The translations under genes and the position numbers were made by a program. The notes below the pieces were generated by a model. The model did no database searches. It was not told the DNA's origin and was given only the letters and a program-made list of their open reading frames with translations. Positions 1-7,637 of a DNA stretch of 21,336 bases are shown piece after piece; within the stretch, counting starts at the first letter, position 1, and each line of letters opens with the position of its first letter. Source of the stretch: Chara braunii (Eukaryota > Streptophyta > Charophyceae > Charales > Characeae); NCBI GenBank assembly GCA_003427395.1, contig BFEA01000042.1:139891-161226 (forward strand), given 5' to 3'.

Positions 1-50
1 TAGGTCATGTGCTGCTTTGCTTCGTGTTGGATGTGGGGGGCGACCTCGAC
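1..50 (+). repeat. Fragment of the right-end repeat, probably chimeric
   Basis: The first ~35 bases match the sequence beginning at 21066 exactly, and match 19437 with one difference; the rest matches loosely. The fragment stops at the first base of a sequencing adapter (51). It is best read as the other half of a mate-pair read glued on by the assembler, not as true flanking DNA of the element that starts near 99. Confidence 0.75.
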
Positions 51-88
51 CTGTCTCTTATACACATCTAGATGTGTATAAGAGACAG
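51..88. other. Nextera mate-pair junction adapter (artefact)
   Basis: The 19-base Tn5 mosaic end CTGTCTCTTATACACATCT is followed directly by its reverse complement, giving a perfect 38-base palindrome. This is the circularisation junction left by Nextera mate-pair libraries. It is not part of the organism's genome and marks an untrustworthy join. Confidence 0.97.
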
Positions 89-98
89 TATATATATA
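89..98. repeat. (TA)5 at the 3' edge of the PLE
   Basis: Ten bases of alternating TA lie between the adapter scar and the 3' side of the minus-strand Penelope-like element. A TA tract also lies at the other edge (4183-4195). The tract may have been longer, because the adapter cuts it. Confidence 0.7.
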
Positions 99-278
99 AA
101 GGGTAGGCCCAACGAAAAAACATAACTGCGAGACTCTAAAGAACGAGCCCCAAGTCCCCTTGCATGTACGGTCTTACCAGCTAGTCAAAACCGGCAGCCA
201 CTCGTCCCACAAGCGTGCAAACTTCTTCGAAAAGCTAACTAGTGCGTTGTCGAAATAATTATCAGGGTAAGCTCTGCG

Positions 279-2360
279 TCATAACTCAACTTTCAAAGTA
301 AACAAAAAGAATACTTCAGTTTCACGGACGGAGGAGAACACTCGAGCTCGATGGAGAAAGCATCCAATTACAACCATCTTTTGTTGTTTGCTTAAATAGG
401 AGTCGTAGTCTTGGATACTTTGAAAGGTCATGTGTGAGTTATTCCATCCTTGTTGATTCTTATGAGTTGCGAAACAAGCGACCCTTTTCACTCCTTCCAA
501 AATTGGAATGATGCAGCCCAGAAACTCCCAACACGGTCCATCACTGGTTCTCTCCAAGGTAAGCTTCTTGTCGTAGCAGTCGAAAAAAAGTTGAATCAGT
601 CGTCGTCCCTTCTTAATCGATGCATCACATCCCTTTTTATATTTAACGAAAACCGACACGTCATCCACAAGCCTATATCCATAGAATAGTTTACCATCCA
701 TATCCAGGGAAGAGAGAAAGGAATACTCGTCAAAAGCACACAGCAGACACGCCAGAGCGGGACTAGATGACTTCCCCATTGCTATTCCGACCGTCTGCTA
801 AAAAATCTTCTCAGACACAAAAATAAAGGTATTACTGAATTCAAAGGAGACAAAGGACCTAATCCGGTCAAAAGTGAAGGACACCCAGACTTCTTCACAT
901 CGCCCTTTGACCAACCGCACCCCTTTTCCTTGCATCTGTATGGCAATGGCTCGACATCCCTCTCCCGTCCAATAATCGACGGCCTATTCAAGAGCACCTA
1001 GAATAGAGGTATGGGGAAGGTTGGAAAACATTTCTTGAGCGTCGAAAGACGCACCAATCAGATATTCATCCTTCTTCAAACTGGAGTTTAGAAGACTGAT
1101 TCCACTCAACAAATCTTGCGTAACTCGTAGATTAAAGTGGAATTGGCGAGGAAGTTTCCACAGTAGAAGATTGACTGCTCTCGAAATCCTTCTCCCTCCC
1201 TTTGCACAGCACTCCGAAAAGGAAGGACATATGGGCCGCCATCTGTTGACGTCTTTATGTTTTGGTATACCGTATGCTCTCCCGAAACGTCGGCGAGGAT
1301 CCCATTTTGCTATTTTTCCCAATTGCAAACGTTCGTATTCCAACCGACAAAAACTCAGTACCTAAGTCTCCGATTTCTCACAGCTAATGAACGCTGGGTT
1401 TTCCAAAAATAGCTTGCTTAACCCTAACTTGTATAGAGATGGACAGTAAACATATATATCGTCTGCAGTATGATCAACAGAACAGCAAACCAGACCTTCC
1501 AAACGGCGTACATGTACCTTTATCTCGTCAGAATTACAAGAAGAAGCGGGATTATGGAGGTGGTCTACTTCAGAACAGCGAAAACAGAGATCGTCATGGG
1601 TGAGATCCTTATCACTAATAGATGGGAGGAAAGGTAGCAAGTGAAAAGAAGAGACAATCTATTTCCTAAGGTTTGACAATATAGACTTCGGGGACGGTTG
1701 GAGGATATTTTTTGAATTATTCATCCAATCCGGAAATAAATCACAGTCATTCAACCTGAAGGAAATATGACCCTCGACTCTCGGAAACCGTTCATCAACC
1801 GAGTCACAACAACACTTAAAATTAGCTTGTGTGGCTACTTTACGGAAATTATGGATCGATTCGCCCACAGTCTTGTTTTTACACCAGACCACTCTCATCC
1901 GCCAAACCAGCATTTGCTTCAACCCCACGGCTATATTTAATTTATTAACGAGCGTGGTACAAAATTGGCGTATTCTTGATTTGCAGTACACCTTATGAAA
2001 CTCAATCCGGATTACCAGTCTTCGACGAAGTTCAATCCCAAAACGACAGTTGACCACAGTGACTTTAGAAAAAATGTATCGGAGCCTAGTCCTCAACCCT
2101 TTTTCAAAAAAGGTTCGAATCGCAGAAAAGGCAAGTACTAGTTTATCAAAAAACCATGAGTACAACTGCCTCCTGGAGGATGGTTGGGATAAAAGAAAAG
2201 AGAGGGGTTGCTTCAAGGGAATAAGACTATTCAAGAAGGGAACGATCGTTACAAAAGTGATGGTCGAGCCTTCAGAGAAGTTCAGACAACCATTCTCGAG
2301 ATCTTCTGAGTTGTGAAACCCCAAAAATAGAAGACACAATTGAGCTTCCGTACAACCTTT
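279..2360 (-). pseudogene. PLE reverse transcriptase part, with CxC linker; four in-frame TAG codons
   Basis: One minus-strand frame runs from about 2360 to a TGA at 281-279. In order it shows: FKCCCDS near 1814 (the CxC linker); an RT1-like stretch with VDHTADDIYVYCPSLY near 1480-1430; GIPKHKDVNRWRPICP (fingers, about 1270-1220); ASFDAQEMFSNLPH (motif A, first catalytic Asp, about 1050-1010); QTVGIAMGKSSSPALA (motif B, about 797-750); YRLVDDVSVF (motif C, the paired catalytic Asp, about 675-645); and a WEFLGC motif after it. Together these are a PLE/telomerase-type RT palm. The frame is interrupted by TAG at 1661-1659, 1364-1362, 986-984 and 800-798, with no TAA or TGA. The sequence on both sides of every TAG still reads as RT. 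The upstream nuclease frame (2272-3102) joins this one by a frame change somewhere between 2361 and 2272. Either the copy is a pseudogene, or UAG is read through. Confidence 0.82.
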
Positions 2361-3102
2361 TTACAGCACACCACCGATCACCCAACAAGGAGCCCCCTCG
2401 ACATACAACCGTGAAAGTACTCTTCCCATTTTCATTACAGTAGTCCAAAATTTGTCTCAAGCTGGTGCTAACGATCCCCGCACTAGAGTGGAACGTAACA
2501 AGGGAAGACGAAGTTTGTTCGACAGTTTCCAGACCAAGTTTCCGTTTCTCTCTCAGCCTTTCCCTCAATCCTTTCCTCTTACGTTTGACCCGACATGGTC
2601 GATCTCGGATGTTCAGTCTCGCCCCAAAGGTTCGTATGTAAAATTTCTCATTAATTACGAGGTCTTCAATTGAGAAGCAAAATAACGGAATGGCAACGTA
2701 CCGATGAACACCACATCGCCTCAACCATTTGTATAGTTTCTCGTTTCGTTTTCCCTTACTGGCCAATTTTGTACCGCACACCCTGTAGACGTGCTTACTC
2801 CATCTGGTATGTAGATCTCGTGAGGTACTCCCAACATAAACATGGCGACACCAAGGAGACACAAGCGCATAAACCAGTGGCCCTCTTCCATCTACAAAAT
2901 CATACCCATTCGTAATCAGGGACTCAATCGAAAACCGAAACTTACTTGCCCAAGGAATCTCTCCACTCAGAATCAACCAGAAAACCACGAGACAGAAAAA
3001 CACATTCAGCTTCTTGTTTCGCAATTGCTCCACAGACTTACTTCTGGCAAGGCTACATCTACGTGCAAAGTGCCAAAAAAGAGCCGCGTTCGGAGCTGTC
3101 AC
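2272..3102 (-). pseudogene. GIY-YIG endonuclease domain of the PLE
   Basis: An open minus-strand frame of 276 codons. Around residues 77-91 it reads VYAL...VYVG, the degenerate GIY and YIG strands. Arg100 and His104 in HTRWSKHV fit the catalytic helix, Glu152 in INEKFYI fits the metal-binding Glu, and Asn164 in ARLN fits the closing Asn. A basic stretch (RVKRKRKGLRERLREKRK) follows and probably contacts DNA. The domain would nick target DNA to prime reverse transcription. Only one Cys lies between the GIY and YIG strands, so the CCHH set of canonical PLE nucleases is missing. There is no convincing start codon: the first codon is GTG, and the true N-terminus is probably the coiled-coil region upstream in another frame. 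Residues 31-48 are oddly hydrophobic (NVFFCLVVFWLIL). It ends in TGA after sliding out of the RT frame. Confidence 0.8.
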
Positions 3103-3104
3103 TA

Positions 3105-4039
3105 AGACACACTATCTTCACCATTCCCAATCTTACCTAAGTCGGTACTTGCAGTCGTGTTGTCGTCAGAGATCTCCTCAATCACGACTCCATTCTGCTT
3201 AGCATTGTCTCCTCCAAATGCTTTCACCAACCTCTGTTGGACAATCTCTTCTTTTGTTTTGTCAAGAGTTGAGTACAACACGCCTTCCTTGGCGCAGATA
3301 GACATGAAAACATCTTTTTCAGCGGTTTCAGACTGGAGCAATTCTCCTTCAAAAAAACTTCTCTGTCGTTCTTTATCTTGACGCTCCTCGTTTCATCCAC
3401 CTTGCTGACTGTCGCCTGCTTCTTACCACGTGACGACGGACCGGCGATATCATCCATAATTGCCTCTAATCGTGATCGCAGACATGTAGCAGTTGTCTTT
3501 GTTTTGTCCATCTTCTCAATCTCCAATCTCGCCAACTTTTCCTTCAACTGCTCGGCCTCCTCTTCCGCCTTTTTTCTTCTTTCAACTTCTTTGGCGCGCA
3601 TATCCTTCAATAAATTGACTTCCTCTTCGTGTTGTTGCTGGAGTTCTCGATATTCCTCCAACGTCATCTTCTTGAGTGGTGCAGTCACTGGTGCCGGAGT
3701 ACATCTGGGGCGGACCCTCGCCTGAGTCGACGGAGTGACTCAGATATTGATGCCGCCTCTTTTGTGACCCGGCCTCTGTGCTTCCAATTTTCAAGCCTTA
3801 GTTTCGTTTACCGCATCATCCTTCATCCTTCGAAGAACGACAATCTGTTCCTCTAGCGTAGTCATTCTTTTTTTGTAAGCTTCTTGCACGTTCTTCCACG
3901 CTTCTTCGAAGAACGACAATTGGTTTTGGCCCCGCCGGGCAACCCCGGGCCACTTTAGCAGCCTAGAATTTTTTTGATTGCTTTGATTTTTTTTTTTTTT
4001 ATCTACTTTGGCCCTTGCACGACGGGGCTGCCCAGACAA
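3105..4039 (-). pseudogene. Charged coiled-coil region, probable N-terminus of the PLE protein
   Basis: Read on the minus strand this gives a Lys-rich start (DKKKKNQSNQKN near 4000) and a long Glu/Lys heptad-like stretch at about 3665-3520 containing LEEYRELQQQHEEEV and KAEEEAEQLKEKLARLEIEK, clearly a coiled coil. It then gives an acidic tail (VVIEEISDDNTTASTDLG near 3190-3130) that ends about 30 bases before the nuclease frame. The frame changes at about 3790-3690 and again near 3345, so it is not intact. I recognise no enzyme fold. Position and strand suggest it was fused to, or lay just upstream of, the GIY-YIG part and helps the protein multimerise or bind RNA; that role is inference. The tail frame ends TAG-TGA (3104-3099). 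Confidence 0.5.
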
Positions 4040-4058
4040 ACAAGGTCACCTGGGCAGC
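4027..4058. repeat. Perfect 9-bp hairpin near the PLE 5' end
   Basis: GCTGCCCAG at 4027-4035 pairs perfectly with CTGGGCAGC at 4050-4058 across a 14-base loop. It overlaps the start of the coiled-coil frame. It could be a structured RNA segment in the 5' region of the element, or chance. Confidence 0.55.
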
Positions 4059-4073
4059 ACGGCTGGTAGCCTA

Positions 4074-4100
4074 GGGGGTGTTGAAAAAAATAATACCCCC
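4074..4100. repeat. GGGGGTGTT / AATACCCCC hairpin
   Basis: GGGGGTGTT (4074-4082) faces AATACCCCC (4092-4100) across an A-rich loop, with one G-T wobble. It lies in the presumed 5' untranslated part of the PLE, about 15 bases from the 9-bp hairpin at 4027-4058. Confidence 0.5.
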
Positions 4101-4182
4101 CACAAAGAAGATTAAGAGGGAAAAAAAACGGCAGTGAAGAAGAACAATAAGATGAAAAAAAAAAACCACGCAGAGATGGAAA

Positions 4183-4195
4183 ATATATATATATA
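4183..4195. repeat. (TA)n between the PLE and the hAT-like element
   Basis: Thirteen bases of alternating AT. It forms the 5' edge of the PLE and also the left flank of the terminal-inverted-repeat element that starts at 4196. Confidence 0.85.
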
Positions 4196-4310
4196 CAGGG
4201 TCACCAGCCCGTACGTACGGAGGTCCCCGGGCAGACCTCTGTACTTATGGGCGTTCGGGGTCTCGTACGGGGTCCGAACCTGACGGCGTCCGGCCCCCTC
4301 CAAAAACTAT

Positions 4311-4685
4311 TTCGGGGCTTAAAAATAATTATTGTTTTCTTAATTGTTCTGAATTGTTTTTTGTGAGTTCTCCATGACATGGGGTACATGCCTGTAAATT
4401 TTCAAGTCATTTGGCTACGCCAAATAAGAATTAAAAATCGCCAAAGATTGCGGTGTCAAAACGTGCTCGCCCACGTATTTTTTCACTTTTTACTTTTTGT
4501 TTTCACTTTAGTTCGGGGTCTAAACAATTTTATTATTTTTTGAAACTTTTTTAGTGGGTTTTGTATTATGCGAAGTACACATCTGTAAATTTTCAGGGCC
4601 TTCAGCTATGCCAAAAAGAAATGAAAAATGACCAAAGATGGCGGTGTCGAAAACATGCTCGCGCACTCACTAAATTGAATTCTCT
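4311..4685. repeat. Diverged tandem repeat, period 191 bp
   Basis: The stretch around TGTAAATTTTCA (4393) recurs at 4584, and CGGTGTC (4451) recurs at 4642; both are spaced exactly 191 bases. The surrounding CCAAAGAT and CATGCTCGC-type words are shared with scattered substitutions. It lies inside the hAT-like element. Confidence 0.8.
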
Positions 4686-4862
4686 TTTTATTTTTATTTA
4701 TTTTTATTATTAGTTTTTGTTTTCCGTATTTTATGTTTATTTCAAATTTGGTAAGGAATTCGGATGTAATGCTCAGGCAAATCTTGTTTAATTTATTTTT
4801 CTCCATAACATATTTGTTTTTCAGATTTTTTGATGACTTTGTTGTTTTTTTTTTTTGGGTCC

Positions 4863-4887
4863 GCGTTCGGCCCGAACTGCCGAACGC
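4863..4887. repeat. GCGTTCGGC inverted repeat
   Basis: GCGTTCGGC (4863-4871) and GCCGAACGC (4879-4887) are perfect complements across 7 bases. Further CGTTCGGG words follow to 4940. Similar TTCGG-rich inverted repeats occur at 12500-12556. Confidence 0.7.
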
Positions 4888-4980
4888 ATTCCCAAGGGGT
4901 CCCATACGTTCGGGCGTTCGGGTTCGGGCGTTCGGCCCGTCCCGAATGCCGGTTACCCTGCTTATATATATATCTGTTTG

Positions 4981-4983
4981 TGA

Positions 4984-5043
<60 letters not shown>

Positions 5044-5046
5044 TCA
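4981..5046. repeat. 66-bp perfect palindrome TGACG-(AT)28-CGTCA
   Basis: About 28 AT units (4986-5041) are bracketed by TGACG on the left and CGTCA on the right, so the whole is a perfect palindrome. It is prone to cruciform extrusion and to length error in assembly. Confidence 0.9.
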
Positions 5047-5108
5047 AATAGAATTGTCCGGTAAACCGTAGGCAGAGAGGGAGAAGAGAACAACAAACGA
5101 GGGGTTGT

Positions 5109-5145
5109 GACAAACTGTTTCGTCGGAGTTTCACCGACTCATCAG
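5109..5145 (-). ncRNA. Hammerhead-ribozyme-like core, stem I not found
   Basis: On the minus strand CUGAUGA (5145-5139) is followed by stem II, GUCGG (5138-5134) with CCGAC (5126-5122) and a 7-base loop. Then come GAAA (5121-5118), a 3-bp stem III ACA/UGU with loop GUU (5118-5110), and C (5109) at the cleavage position. This fits the invariant hammerhead core and the very short stem III seen in retroelement-associated type I hammerheads. The flanks that should form stem I (GCCUC before the core, ACAACCCC after the cleavage base) do not pair, so this copy may be dead or may work only as part of a larger unit. Abutting (TA)n fits insertion into a microsatellite. No protein is associated. Confidence 0.6.
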
Positions 5146-5150
5146 GAGGC

Positions 5151-5153
<3 letters not shown>

Positions 5154-5195
<42 letters not shown>

Positions 5196-5205
5196 TCTCT
5201 CTCTT
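5154..5205. repeat. (TA)20 followed by (CT)n
   Basis: About 40 bases of TA run straight into TCTCTCTCTCT. The tract lies 8 bases beyond the start of the hammerhead-like motif. Confidence 0.95.
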
Positions 5206-5254
5206 GTGTTGGGATGCCACTTGGCAGCTGGTTTTTAATGAGCCACCACGTGGC

Positions 5255-5257
<3 letters not shown>

Positions 5258-5297
<40 letters not shown>
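5258..5297. repeat. (TC)20 microsatellite
   Basis: Forty bases of uninterrupted TC. Open frames through it (Leu-Ser and Arg-Glu repeats) are translations of the microsatellite, not genes. Confidence 0.97.
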
Positions 5298-5301
<4 letters not shown>

Positions 5302-5303
5302 AC

Positions 5304-5382
5304 ATGAGCAACACAATTTATGTTGTCGTATCACAAAAATCACTCATTTATGTGATACGACAACCAAAATTTTGTTGCTCAT
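5304..5382. repeat. Long two-part inverted repeat
   Basis: ATGAGCAACA (5304-5313) pairs with TGTTGCTCAT (5373-5382), and nested inside it GTTGTCGTATCACA (5322-5335) pairs with TGTGATACGACAAC (5351-5364). Both arm pairs are perfect and share one axis, giving a 79-base stem-loop with an internal bulge. It resembles the core of a foldback MITE or a structured RNA. Confidence 0.9.
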
Positions 5383-5394
5383 GCTCCCTCAAGC

Positions 5395-5422
5395 TCTGGG
5401 TGGTGGTCTGACACCACCCAGA
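5395..5422. repeat. 11-bp perfect hairpin with a competing overlap
   Basis: TCTGGGTGGTG (5395-5405) pairs with CACCACCCAGA (5412-5422) around GTCTGA. GTGGTCTG (5403-5410) can also pair with CAGACCAC further right, so two exclusive folds are possible. It lies 12 bases after the long inverted repeat and may belong to the same element. Confidence 0.85.
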
Positions 5423-5429
5423 CCACATT

Positions 5430-6150
5430 TTCCCCAGCCTGACCCTTTTTTGGTTGTCAATTTTATTTTTTACATCTTCGTTTTGTTTCAACACCCAATG
5501 TTGCAAAAAACATCCTTAAAGAAAGATAAAAAAATACGTTGCGCAACTGAGGACCGCTTGGCAAGGTCGACGTGCATTATCCTTGCTTGCTAGAATTTGC
5601 TGCGGGTGCAGACGTGGGAGTGCTGCGAGGATTAGGGCGCACGAGCATGGTGGAGCAACATCCGTGAGGGTGTTGAAACCCGTCGGTCTTCGCTCGCCTT
5701 GGTCGTGCCTCCCTGTGGGGAAGCTCGGGAATCCTAGTCAACCTGGGAAGGATGGTGATAAGTGGGGGTGGTTGATGGGTTGGGTGCGGGCGTTCTAGCC
5801 ATATCTAATATGGAACCTGTCAGGGGGCGACCCCTGGCTTTGATAAGGAATCATAGTTGTGTTGTAAACACAACACCGTGAAGCTTGCCAGAAAGTTGTT
5901 ATCGGGCTACAACAGGCACCAGATTGAGCGGCGATATGGGAAGCGTTTGTTGTGTGGAACAAGGGAGTTTCTCGACTGTCTGGACCTTATGCGCTGTCCT
6001 GCATAGTTTGGGATACTCGAGAAGAGCTACTTTGATCTTATTGCTTGCCGTGTTAGGCGAGCGCAATTGTTGTTTTCTATGTGTTTTGTGTATACTAATA
6101 GTTTTGTAAGTCTTTTAAATATTAGTTTAGCCGGGTTAGACAAGTGTTTT
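5430..6150. other. Unassigned non-coding stretch
   Basis: It is GC-richer than its flanks between about 5540 and 5960. It contains a palindromic GTTGTGTTGTAAACACAAC block at 5852-5870 and a GTCAGGGGGCGACCCCTGGC inverted repeat near 5819-5838. Short open frames here (5583-5798, 5885-6109) show no recognisable motif. It reads like untranslated or LTR-like DNA of an element I cannot name. Confidence 0.4.
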
Positions 6151-6371
6151 CAATTTCTAAGTTCTCGTGTTGGTAGCATGTAGGAATTTCGATCCCTTCC
6201 GTGGATTCTTGCTTATTCTAATGAAGGGATCATAACGGTTTGTCGTTTTTTGTTTTTTGGTTTTGTAGAGGTTAGAGTTTTTACCTCGTGTGTGGTTTCT
6301 TTTGCTTTCAGCGTTTTAAAATTTTAAGTTCTTGTGTGTAGCATGTACTATGAATTTTGATCTCTTCCGTG
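6150..6371. repeat. Diverged direct repeat, period about 165 bp
   Basis: A block with AAGTTCT-GTGT, GTAGCATGTA and GATC-CTTCCGTG occurs at about 6158-6203 and again at about 6325-6371. The second copy runs directly into the T18 tract. Confidence 0.7.
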
Positions 6372-6389
6372 TTTTTTTTTTTTTTTTTT
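6372..6389 (-). repeat. T18 tract: poly-A tail of LINE fragment A or recombination site
   Basis: Eighteen T's sit directly at the 3' break of the endonuclease reading frame (the frame's TAA uses the last two T's). A LINE tail should follow the RT and 3' UTR, so a tail here means premature polyadenylation, internal A-priming, or an inversion junction. Confidence 0.7.
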
Positions 6390-6950
6390 AATGTAGGGAT
6401 TTCACATCTGCCCTTATCGGATGCCTAGACAGAGAATCTAGACCCGGGATTAAAATAGTATTATAGTCCCCCTGGATCAACAGGTTCTCCGTGTTAGGTA
6501 TGAAACGCGGGAGTTCAGCTAAAAAATCAATACGAAGTTGCAACTCCACTGGTACATACACAAACATCATTGCCTACACCTCGTTAATAGTCGTTATCGA
6601 ACATACATTTCAGTCAAGCAATACATCCTCCAGGATCTGCATACGAGTCCAGGAGGGTTATCTCTAAGTCTTTATTAATAAGAATCGTCACCCCCCCCCA
6701 GGAACCATCCGAAGATGCTCACACTTGGGGACCGTTGCACCGCGGGATGATTTTCATTATTTTCCTACTGTTAAGTTTGGTTTCTTGCAGACCCAAGATT
6801 TGGACATTAGCAGAGTGCATTCATCTTCTTAATCTTGCACACTTGTATTTCTTATTGGTGTCGCCCAAACCGCGTATGTTCCATGTCGCAATACGCAGTT
6901 TAGGCGGTTGGACCATCAGGTCTCATCCCGCCATCATTTTGGATATGGTC
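6388..6950 (-). pseudogene. LINE AP endonuclease domain (5' part of ORF2)
   Basis: The minus strand encodes KLRIATWNIRGLGD (about 6910-6865), then ILGLQETK (about 6800-6775), WGGVTILINK (about 6700-6670), and further on NLLIQGDYNTIL (about 6485-6450). These are the WN-RG, QETK, GG and GDxN motifs of the exonuclease-endonuclease-phosphatase fold used by L1-type LINEs to nick target DNA. At least three TGA stops and one or more frame changes break it. After RADVKSLH the frame hits TAA in the poly-A tract, so the end of the endonuclease and all of the RT are missing. Confidence 0.85.
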
Positions 6951-7192
6951 GTTTTCAGACTGCGGGGTATGCACCGAGAGCCCGGAATTTTCTTTCCCTA
7001 ACTCTTTCACAGTGCCCCTTCCTGTTTTCACAGCAAGCAACCACTTTGAAAGGGTGGCTTCCTTCAAACAGTCCTCCACATTTTGGTGTTTGATCCAATC
7101 TATAACCTCTAATCGTGTTCTCCCCCTAGGAGGTGAAGGGACGCGATTGCGTTTGCATTATCTACCAGAAAGTCTTACAGAGGGATCTTAGA

Positions 7193-7552
7193 CTAGTGGA
7201 ATCTCATATCACACCATTTCTCGAAAGAGTCGTTTATTGATTTCAACCCAAGAACTGCAAAGTGCAGAATAACCGTTGGTTCATCTTTCATAAGCGAAAG
7301 GTGTCTGTTCATTTTAATGGTCGGAATGCGTGTCATTGTTCCCATATGATTCAGTACATGTCTTTTAGTTAAGTCAATCACCTCCTCTTCATAGGGGGTA
7401 TTGACAATGGGAATAACTTGTATTTCCAGGGCCTCATTTTGCATTATGCGTGTTAGGACCATGATCCCGTTCACTTTGTCTGAGAAGATCAGGGGTATTA
7501 GATATTCTTTGGAAGGACCCCTGTCTTTTGTTGTTTTCGTGATAGTTCTCAT
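7193..7552 (-). pseudogene. Unrecognised LINE-internal ORF segment
   Basis: A 119-codon open stretch just upstream of the AP endonuclease on the same strand, containing VIPIVNTPYEEEVIDLTKRHV and VILHFAVLGLKSINDSFEKWCD. It has normal amino-acid composition and ends in a proper stop about 240 bases before the endonuclease starts. It is probably the C-terminal end of the LINE's first ORF. I recognise no fold. Confidence 0.5.
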
Positions 7553-7637
7553 GGGACCGGCAAACGAGAGTTCCTTCCTCAGTGAACTGTATAGGAGCGT
7601 ATGTTTGTGACCCTTAATTTCTTCCTCTGGGGGTACA

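Larger units (their letters stand above)
99..4182 (-). mobile_element. Penelope-like element with N-terminal GIY-YIG endonuclease
   Basis: Read on the minus strand, the order is coiled-coil region (4039-3105), GIY-YIG nuclease (about 3102-2600), CxC linker (about 1814) and reverse transcriptase (about 1640-280). The edges are inferred from the flanking TA tracts at 89-98 and 4183-4195. Canonical EN+ PLEs carry the nuclease after the RT. The reversed order, the CxC linker and the absence of a CCHH set around the GIY motif match the published N-terminal EN+ clade, and within it the Chlamys group. A bias for inserting into microsatellites is known for that clade. The copy is decayed: at least two frame changes upstream of the RT and four in-frame TAG codons in the RT part. 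I did not find pseudo-LTRs by eye. Confidence 0.8.
4196..4960. mobile_element. Non-autonomous hAT-like element (MITE)
   Basis: It begins CAGGGTCACCAGC and ends with the reverse complement of CAGGGTAACCGGC, so 11 of 13 terminal bases match. CAGGG ends are typical of hAT elements, which make 8-bp target duplications. The flanking octamers are TATATATA (left) and CTTATATA (right), matching at 6 of 8, which is uninformative in an AT repeat. The 765-bp body has no plausible protein. It carries a diverged direct repeat with a 191-base period and a TTCGG-rich right end. The element appears to have jumped into a TA microsatellite. A transposase from elsewhere would be needed to move it. Confidence 0.6.

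Noticed and set aside
2105-2125. GGTTCGAATC resembling a tRNA B box
   Set aside because: It lies inside the PLE reverse transcriptase frame with no A box or tRNA fold around it.
4196-4960. Considered a CACTA element because it starts with CA
   Set aside because: The ends are CAGGG, not CACTA, and any flanking duplication cannot be read in the AT repeat. hAT-like fits better.
4793-5314. Open frames with Ile-Tyr and Arg-Glu repeats
   Set aside because: They are translations of (TA)n and (CT)n microsatellites.
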